This document shows positions 16,617 through 22,654 of a stretch of DNA of 26,788 nucleotides, one piece after another. Made by a program: the position numbers and the translations under genes. Under the pieces are notes generated by a model. The model saw nothing but the letters and a program-made list of their open reading frames with translations. It was not told where the DNA came from and did not search any database. Source of the DNA: JANQIV01 sp050117315 (GTDB taxonomy: Bacteria > Bacteroidota > Ignavibacteria > Ignavibacteriales > Melioribacteraceae); NCBI GenBank assembly GCA_050117315.1, contig JASFMY010000095.1, positions 1-26,788 of the forward strand, written 5' to 3'. Every line of letters starts with the position of its first letter. Within the stretch, counting starts at the first letter, position 1.

Positions 16617-18995
16617 ATGAATTATGGACATTTTTCTGAGAACGGCAAGGAATTTATAATAACAAAAGTTGGAACACCTACACCGTGGATTAATTATATT
16701 TATAATGAAAACTATTTTGCAACAATATCTAATAACGGGGGAGGGATAAGCTATTTCAAAAACCCACTTCATGGTAGAATAACAAGGTATCGAATCAACG
16801 ATGTTCCCTCTGATAGACCCGGGAAATATATTTACGTTAAAGATAATGATAACGGAGAAATCTGGAGTTTAACATGGCAGCCTGTCGGCAAGAATCCTGA
16901 AGCTTACAAAGTTGCTCATGGCTTTGGATATACACGAGTTGATTCAGATTTAAATGAAATAGAATCGTCTTTGTTATATTTTGTGCCGCTGAACAATAAC
17001 TGTGAGATTTGGAAAGCTGTTATAAAAAACAACTCTACTAAAAAACGTGATTTATCTATTTACGGTTATGTTGAATTCGCGCTTGGACACGGATTAATTG
17101 ATATAATAAACCAATGCGACGACCAGCATTTCAACCGTGCTTATTTTGAAAAAAAAACAAATTCAATTTTTGCAACAAAAACTTACTGGGTAATAAATTC
17201 AAACGGTACCCAGCAGCAAGAAAACCAGGAATGGGATCAATGGGCATATTTCACTGTGAACCACCCTGTAGTTAAATATGAAACACTTCGCGAGAGATTT
17301 ATTGGGTTATATAGAAATGAAAACAATCCGGAGGCAATTGAACAGGGAAGCCTTTCATCAACCGGTACCGATTTCGGAAACACTGTGGGCGCCCTCCAAG
17401 TAGATATTAGGCTTGAACCGGGTGAATCAAAGAACGTGATATTCTCGCTTGGAGTAATTCCTAAATCTGAGTTTGAAGAAGAAAAAGACACAGTACCTGA
17501 TAAATATAAAGATATTTCAACTGTTGACGTGGCGCTTAATAATGTTAAATCAAAATGGGATAAATTTTTCAGTCACGCACATACGGAAACTCCTGACGTT
17601 GAAGTTAACACTTTCATGAATTACTGGACACAATACCAGGCTAAAGTTGCTTTCGATGTGAGAAGGGTGGCTAGTTATTATTATTGGGGAATAAGCAGGG
17701 GATTCGGTTTTAGGGACACTTCTCAGGATGTAATAGCTGTTACACTCTCGCAACCTGAAAAAGCTTACGAGCGAATAATTTTTTTAGCACGGCAAATGTT
17801 TACCGACGGAAGGGTTTATCACCATTTCTATAATGAAGGCGAAGGTGAATTAACAAAACACTGTGATGACCCGCTCTGGTTTATCCTTGCCGTTACAGAG
17901 TACATAAAGGAAACCGGGGATTACTCAATTCTAACAAAGGAAGTCCCTTTTGTGGATTCTGAGAACGGCAATATTTTAGATCACCTGCTTGCTGTTGCTA
18001 CTTTTGTAAAGAACAATCTTTCAAAACATAATTTACCTGTTTTCGGCAGGGGAGATTGGAACGATACCCTTGATTATATCGGCGGGGACGACGGCGGAGA
18101 AAGTGTGTGGGGTGCAATGTTCTACGTTGCCATGCTTAACAGGCTTATAGAATTACTTGAAAGAACAACTACTGATACGACCGGGATTAAAGAATTAAAT
18201 AGTTTGATAAGTACAAGTATTGATAAATATTGCTGGGACGGCGAGTGGTATATCAGGGCGTTTGGAGCAGGGGATAAAAAAATAGGCTCGAAAGATAATA
18301 AATACGGTAAAATTTTTATAAATACTCAAAGCTGGCCTGTTATTTCCGGTATGCCGGATAGAGACAGATTATTGTCGTCATTAAATAGTGTGAAAAAATA
18401 TTTGGATACAGAGTACGGACCAAAAATTTGTACTCCTGCGTACAAAGAAATTGATCCTCAAATAGGATTAATTACAAGATGTGTCTCTGGGAAAAAAGAA
18501 AACGCAGCCATATTTTGCCATTCAACAACATGGCTAATTCAAGCCGAATGTTTAATGGGCAGAGGTAATAGCGCTTTTGAATATTTCAAAAAACTTTTGC
18601 CGAATAGGGTTGACCCGGATACCTTCTCTGCAGAGCCATATGTTTATTCACAATACATTACCAGCGATGAACACAGTGCCCCGGGCAGAGCCAGCCACTC
18701 CTGGCAGACCGGAACAGCAGCCTGGATGTATAGAATAGCTTTCGATTATATTTTAGGTGTCAGACCAACTTATGACGGGTTAATGGTTGATCCGGCAATC
18801 CCTTCTAAGTGGAAGTCATTTAAAGTAGAGAGAATTTTTAGAGGGACAAAATATATTATAGATGTTGAAAACCCGAATATGGTTGAAAGAGGTATAGATA
18901 GTATTTATGTTGAAGGTGAAAAAATTGAGGGGAATATTCTCCCCGTCTTTGAAAAAGCAACATGTTATGTAAAAGTAAAAATGGGAAACGAGTAG
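16617..18995 (+). CDS. GH94 disaccharide phosphorylase (cellobiose/N,N'-diacetylchitobiose phosphorylase-like)
   Basis: A 792-residue cytoplasmic enzyme that splits a beta-linked disaccharide with phosphate, giving an alpha-sugar 1-phosphate and a free sugar. It is full length for GH94 (about 800). I chose ATG 16617 because GGGAG lies five bases upstream and MNYGHFSENGKEFIIT aligns with the family start; ATG 16605 overlaps that ribosome site. Motifs: WINYIYNENYF (24-34), RGFGFRDTSQD (361-371), FGRGDWNDTLD with catalytic Asp483, phosphate-site His635 in FCHSTTW, and WQTGTAAW (697-703). Specificity is open. The R-to-RD spacing at 361-367 (from memory) fits cellobiose phosphorylase better than the one-residue longer loop of diacetylchitobiose phosphorylase, whereas the locus context favours GlcNAc-beta1,4-GlcNAc. 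First gene of a four-gene operon; GH130 follows after three bases. Confidence 0.9.
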   Translation: MNYGHFSENGKEFIITKVGTPTPWINYIYNENYFATISNNGGGISYFKNPLHGRITRYRINDVPSDRPGKYIYVKDNDNGEIWSLTWQPVGKNPEAYKVAHGFGYTRVDSDLNEIESSLLYFVPLNNNCEIWKAVIKNNSTKKRDLSIYGYVEFALGHGLIDIINQCDDQHFNRAYFEKKTNSIFATKTYWVINSNGTQQQENQEWDQWAYFTVNHPVVKYETLRERFIGLYRNENNPEAIEQGSLSSTGTDFGNTVGALQVDIRLEPGESKNVIFSLGVIPKSEFEEEKDTVPDKYKDISTVDVALNNVKSKWDKFFSHAHTETPDVEVNTFMNYWTQYQAKVAFDVRRVASYYYWGISRGFGFRDTSQDVIAVTLSQPEKAYERIIFLARQMFTDGRVYHHFYNEGEGELTKHCDDPLWFILAVTEYIKETGDYSILTKEVPFVDSENGNILDHLLAVATFVKNNLSKHNLPVFGRGDWNDTLDYIGGDDGGESVWGAMFYVAMLNRLIELLERTTTDTTGIKELNSLISTSIDKYCWDGEWYIRAFGAGDKKIGSKDNKYGKIFINTQSWPVISGMPDRDRLLSSLNSVKKYLDTEYGPKICTPAYKEIDPQIGLITRCVSGKKENAAIFCHSTTWLIQAECLMGRGNSAFEYFKKLLPNRVDPDTFSAEPYVYSQYITSDEHSAPGRASHSWQTGTAAWMYRIAFDYILGVRPTYDGLMVDPAIPSKWKSFKVERIFRGTKYIIDVENPNMVERGIDSIYVEGEKIEGNILPVFEKATCYVKVKMGNE

Positions 18996-18998
18996 AAT

Positions 18999-19961
18999 AT
19001 GCTGAAACGGTCAAAAAAAAATCCGGTAATCACGCGGGAAAATATTCCGGCTATATCGCCGCAGGCTGTTGACGTATCATCTGTTTTTAATCCGGGCGCA
19101 GTTAAATTTAATGATAAGTATTTGCTTCTTCTTCGTGTCCAAAACAGGGGAAGAGAAACGTCTATAATAAAAGCGGAAAGTGAAAACGGTTTTGACTTTA
19201 AGGTAGATAATAAGATTATTGAATTTAAGGGAATAGAAAAAGTAAAAGAGAAAATATATCATCTTTATGATGCAAGAATAACAAAGATCGAAGATACTTA
19301 TTACATTATGTTTGCAATGGATATGGATGCCGGGTGCTGGCTCGGACTTGCCTCAACGGATGATTTTGAGGAGTACCAATTCCTAGGTATAGTTTCCGAC
19401 GGCGATATACGCAACGGAGTTTTGTTCCCTGAGAAAATAAACGGGAAATATCTTCGCTTTGACAGGCCAAATAAACTTCACCTTGAAGGTGGCCCTTCAA
19501 CAGGCAGTACAATATATCTTTCCGAATCGGATGACCTTCTAAACTGGGAAAGTGTAAAATCTGTGATGGGCGGACGTTTTCATTATTGGGATGAAAATAT
19601 CGGCTCAGGTCCTCCGCCGGTAAAAACAAATGAAGGATGGCTTCATATTTATCATGGGGTTGCAATGCATTTTGCAAGCTCAAACATTTACCAAGCCGGA
19701 GTTTCACTGCACGATTTGAACGATCCCTCAATTGTATTGCACAGAGGAAGATATAATATACTCGAACCCCGTGAATTATTTGAATTAACCGGCCAGGTTC
19801 CCAACGTAGTTTTCCCGAGCGGGATGATTGTTGAAAATCACGATAATGACGGCTTTGCATCATTAGACAGCAAGGTTCTCGTTTATTACGGAGCGGCCGA
19901 CACAGTAGTCGGTCTGGCAAGCTCTACTATTGGAGAATTAATAGAAGCCGCAAAACAATAA
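18999..19961 (+). CDS. GH130 beta-mannoside phosphorylase (Man-beta1,4-GlcNAc type likely)
   Basis: A 320-residue five-bladed beta-propeller enzyme without signal peptide, so cytoplasmic. It should cleave a beta-mannosyl disaccharide or short oligosaccharide with phosphate to give alpha-mannose 1-phosphate. Visible family features are SSVFNPGAV (27-35), LLLRVQNRGRETS (43-55) with arginines expected in the phosphate site, HLYDARITKI with probable catalytic Asp91, YLRFDRPN (151-158), and EGWLHIYHGV with His219. The retained arginines and YHG histidine argue for a phosphorylase rather than the hydrolytic GH130 branch. The short length fits the Man-GlcNAc/mannan group better than the longer mannosylglucose phosphorylases. 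It starts three bases after the GH94 stop and is followed after 25 bases by the CBM9 gene. Next to GH125 and GH92, the Man-beta1,4-GlcNAc of the N-glycan core is the best substrate guess. Confidence 0.88.
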   Translation: MLKRSKKNPVITRENIPAISPQAVDVSSVFNPGAVKFNDKYLLLLRVQNRGRETSIIKAESENGFDFKVDNKIIEFKGIEKVKEKIYHLYDARITKIEDTYYIMFAMDMDAGCWLGLASTDDFEEYQFLGIVSDGDIRNGVLFPEKINGKYLRFDRPNKLHLEGGPSTGSTIYLSESDDLLNWESVKSVMGGRFHYWDENIGSGPPPVKTNEGWLHIYHGVAMHFASSNIYQAGVSLHDLNDPSIVLHRGRYNILEPRELFELTGQVPNVVFPSGMIVENHDNDGFASLDSKVLVYYGAADTVVGLASSTIGELIEAAKQ

Positions 19962-19986
19962 AGAAAAACAGTCAAAATTTATTACT

Positions 19987-21096
19987 ATGGTAACTATGAT
20001 TAGAACTATACTTTTGATTATTCTTTTCAGCTCAATCATTTTTTCTCAGACTATTCCAAAACCTTCAATTGAATTCGCACCTAAAAAATATATCTGCTAT
20101 AAATCAGGCGAAATATTAACCATTGACGGTGATCTAAGTGAAAGTTCGTGGGAAAAAGCAGAATGGACAGACGACTTTGTAGATATCGAAGGTCAGTTAA
20201 AACCTATGCCGAGATTTTGTACACGTGCAAAAATGCTCTGGGACGAAAATTATTTTTATGTAGCAGCGGAATTATTTGAACCTGATATTTGGGGAACCCT
20301 CAAAAACCGCGACGACATTATTTTCTATGATAACGACTTTGAAGTATTTATTGACCCCGATGGAAATACTCACGGATATGTTGAATTTGAAATGAACGCA
20401 TTAAATACCGTGTGGGATTTAATTTTAATTCAACCTTACCGTGATATAAATAAAGCAGCGTTACACCAATTTGATATTAAAGGCCTGAAAAGCGGTGTAA
20501 AAGTTTACGGTACACTAAATGAGCCTGGCGACAAAGACAGCAGTTGGACAGTGGAAATTGCATTCCCGTGGAAAGGCTTTGAGGAGGTTGCGGACATACC
20601 AATGCCTCCCAAAGATACAGACCAGTGGAGAATAAATTTTTCCAGAGTAGAATGGAAAACCGAAGTAAAAAACGGACAATATCAAAAACAAATAAATCCC
20701 GAAACCGGCAAACCATATCCTGAAGATAACTGGGTTTGGACGCCGCAGGGTGTTGTAAATATGCATTATCCCGAGATGTGGGGTTACGTTCAATTCACAA
20801 ACGAAATAGTCGGCGGCAAACAAGTCCCGTTTGTGGAAAATAATGAAGAAAAAGCTAAATGGTATTTGAGAGAAATATATTACGCTGAGAAATATTATTT
20901 TGAAGTAAACAAAAAGTTTACAACTGACTTAAAAGAGCTGAATCTGGAAACTAAAAATATTTCCGGTTTTATTGCACCGCCGGTAATTGAATGTACATCG
21001 GGAATGTTTGAAGCATCAATAAAATCTATAAATGGAAAGTATAAATTAAATATTGATGACAACGGATTAACCTGGAAAACTATATTCAAAGAATAA
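19987..21096 (+). CDS. Secreted CBM9-like carbohydrate-binding protein
   Basis: A 369-residue protein with a signal peptide (1-20 or, from ATG 19996, MIRTILLIILFSSIIFS). Residues about 30-275 resemble family 9 carbohydrate-binding modules: LTIDGDLSESSWEKAEWTDDF (43-63), AKMLWDENYFYVAAEL, NDFEVFIDPDGNTHGYVE, SSWTVEIAFPWKGF and INFSRVEW. Single-module 'family 9-like' proteins of this length are common in Bacteroidota sugar loci. They are thought to bind a glycan at the cell surface or in the periplasm; no catalytic role is established. The last 90 residues are a less conserved extension. It sits inside an operon whose three other products look cytoplasmic, so it is the only exported member. No clear ribosome site is visible; translation may be coupled to GH130, which ends 25 bases upstream. 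Confidence 0.8.
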   Translation: MVTMIRTILLIILFSSIIFSQTIPKPSIEFAPKKYICYKSGEILTIDGDLSESSWEKAEWTDDFVDIEGQLKPMPRFCTRAKMLWDENYFYVAAELFEPDIWGTLKNRDDIIFYDNDFEVFIDPDGNTHGYVEFEMNALNTVWDLILIQPYRDINKAALHQFDIKGLKSGVKVYGTLNEPGDKDSSWTVEIAFPWKGFEEVADIPMPPKDTDQWRINFSRVEWKTEVKNGQYQKQINPETGKPYPEDNWVWTPQGVVNMHYPEMWGYVQFTNEIVGGKQVPFVENNEEKAKWYLREIYYAEKYYFEVNKKFTTDLKELNLETKNISGFIAPPVIECTSGMFEASIKSINGKYKLNIDDNGLTWKTIFKE

Positions 21097-21114
21097 ATTT
21101 ACCGCCTTAATTGA

Positions 21115-22446
21115 ATGAGAAATCGCCCCAAAATAGAAGACAGAAAATTTGTAAGCAAAGCAGTTGAGAAAACTATTGGTGAAGTTAAGGAATTTATAAA
21201 AGACAAAGAGCTGGCGGTACTCTTCGAAAACTGTTTCCCAAATACACTTGATACTACAATTACTTTTCAAAATGAAAACGGTTCACCGGATACTTTTGTA
21301 ATTACCGGCGACATAAACGCAATGTGGCTGCGTGATTCAACTGCACAAGTTACACCTTATCTGTTTTTAGCTAACGATGATGACAAGTTGAAAGAAATGT
21401 TCATTGGGATTATTAATCGTCAGACAAAATGTATATTGATTGACCCTTATGCAAATGCTTTTAACTTCAGCGCAACAACAAGCCGGTGGATAAAAGATTT
21501 AACTGAAATGAAGCCCGAAGTATTTGAGAGGAAATGGGAAATAGATTCACTTTGTTATCCGATAAGGCTTGCATATAATTTTTGGAAAACAACCGGAGAT
21601 TTTTCTTTTTTTGATAATAATTGGAGAAAAGCTGCAAATCTCATATTAAGAACATTTCAAGAACAACAGCGTAAAACAGAAAGAGGCCCATACAAGTTTG
21701 GTAGAATAACGTCATGGAGTACGGATACTATTCCGGGTAATGGTTACGGTAACCCGATAAATTCAATCGGTTTGATTGCTTCTATTTTCAGGCCTTCCGA
21801 TGACGCAACAGTTTATCCGTTTCTTATACCGTCCAATTTTTTTGCAGTAGTTGCTCTAAGACAATTAGCAGAAATACATCAAAAGATTTTCAAAGATGAT
21901 GAATCTGCCGGTTCGTGTTTATCATTAGCTTCGGAAGTTGAACTCGTATTAAAAGAACATGCAACGGCAGAGCATCTCGAATTCGGGGAAATTTATTCTT
22001 ATGAGATTGACGGTTTCGGCAATAAATTATTTATGGATGATGCGAATGTCCCGAGTTTGCTTTCACTTCCTTACTTAGGGTGCTGTTCTGCAGATGATAC
22101 TATTTATAAAAATACTCGCAAATTTTTATTCGGTAAATATAATCCCTACTTTTTTGAAGGAGACGCCGCTCAAGGAATCGGCAGTCCGCACACGCTTATA
22201 GATAAAATATGGCCGATAAGTATAACTATGAGAGCATTAACAAGCACCGATGATGAAGAAATTTTGAGATGCCTTAAGTGGTTAAAATCAACTCATGCCG
22301 GAACAAACTTTATGCACGAATCTTTTGATAAAAATAATCCGGCAAATTTTACAAGAGAATGGTTTGCCTGGGCTAATTCTTTATTTGGTGAACTAATAAT
22401 AAAATTATATCAAGAGAGACCAGAACTGCTTACCATAGTGAGTTAG
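21115..22446 (+). CDS. GH125 exo-alpha-1,6-mannosidase
   Basis: A 443-residue enzyme of a family whose characterised members remove non-reducing alpha-1,6-linked mannose by inversion, including from the N-glycan core. Motifs: TGDINAMWLRDSTAQV (64-79), IFRPSDDATVYPF (224-236) with general acid Asp229, FMDDANVPSLLSLPYLG (306-322), MHESF with catalytic base Glu402, and FTREWFAWANSLFGELI (412-428). Length is normal. It begins MRNRPKIEDRKF with no signal peptide, unlike many Bacteroides GH125 proteins, which places it in the cytoplasm. Eighteen bases separate it from the CBM9 gene; no strong ribosome site is visible. In the cell it would remove Man-alpha1,6 before GH130 splits the Man-beta1,4-GlcNAc unit. 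It is last in the operon; a palindromic element follows. Confidence 0.93.
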   Translation: MRNRPKIEDRKFVSKAVEKTIGEVKEFIKDKELAVLFENCFPNTLDTTITFQNENGSPDTFVITGDINAMWLRDSTAQVTPYLFLANDDDKLKEMFIGIINRQTKCILIDPYANAFNFSATTSRWIKDLTEMKPEVFERKWEIDSLCYPIRLAYNFWKTTGDFSFFDNNWRKAANLILRTFQEQQRKTERGPYKFGRITSWSTDTIPGNGYGNPINSIGLIASIFRPSDDATVYPFLIPSNFFAVVALRQLAEIHQKIFKDDESAGSCLSLASEVELVLKEHATAEHLEFGEIYSYEIDGFGNKLFMDDANVPSLLSLPYLGCCSADDTIYKNTRKFLFGKYNPYFFEGDAAQGIGSPHTLIDKIWPISITMRALTSTDDEEILRCLKWLKSTHAGTNFMHESFDKNNPANFTREWFAWANSLFGELIIKLYQERPELLTIVS

Positions 22447-22471
22447 TTCTATAATCTTAATATACTTGTTG

Positions 22472-22597
22472 CAAATTGGTTTTGTGATTTAGTTTTTATT
22501 TAGAACTCACCTAAATCCTCCCCGCCTCCCAAAGTCTCGTACGTCGGGCAGGTCTTAAAAAGAGAGGATTTTATGGCAAAATCCCAAAACCAATTTG
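22472..22597. repeat. 126-bp hairpin element, MITE-like
   Basis: CAAATTGGTTTTGTGATTT (22472-22490) and AAATCCCAAAACCAATTTG (22579-22597) are inverted repeats of 19 bases with one mismatch. A second nested pair, AAATCCTC (22513-22520) and GAGGATTT (22564-22571), is perfect. The GC-richer centre (CCTCCCCGCCTCCC, CGTACG) contrasts with the surroundings. CTTGT occurs just outside both ends (22465-22469 and 22599-22603), a possible 5-bp target duplication, though two bases separate it from the left arm and one from the right. It fits a short non-autonomous palindromic element between GH125 and GH3. As RNA it would fold into a long hairpin that could stop read-through. Confidence 0.6.
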
Positions 22598-22654
22598 GCT
22601 TGTATATAAAAGAATGAAAAAGCTTATAATCACCAATTTTAACTTGGATCAAAC

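Noticed and set aside
19306..19920. 204-codon minus-strand ORF opposite GH130
   Set aside because: It lies wholly antisense to a gene with clear GH130 motifs, and its product has no recognisable domain; a shadow frame.
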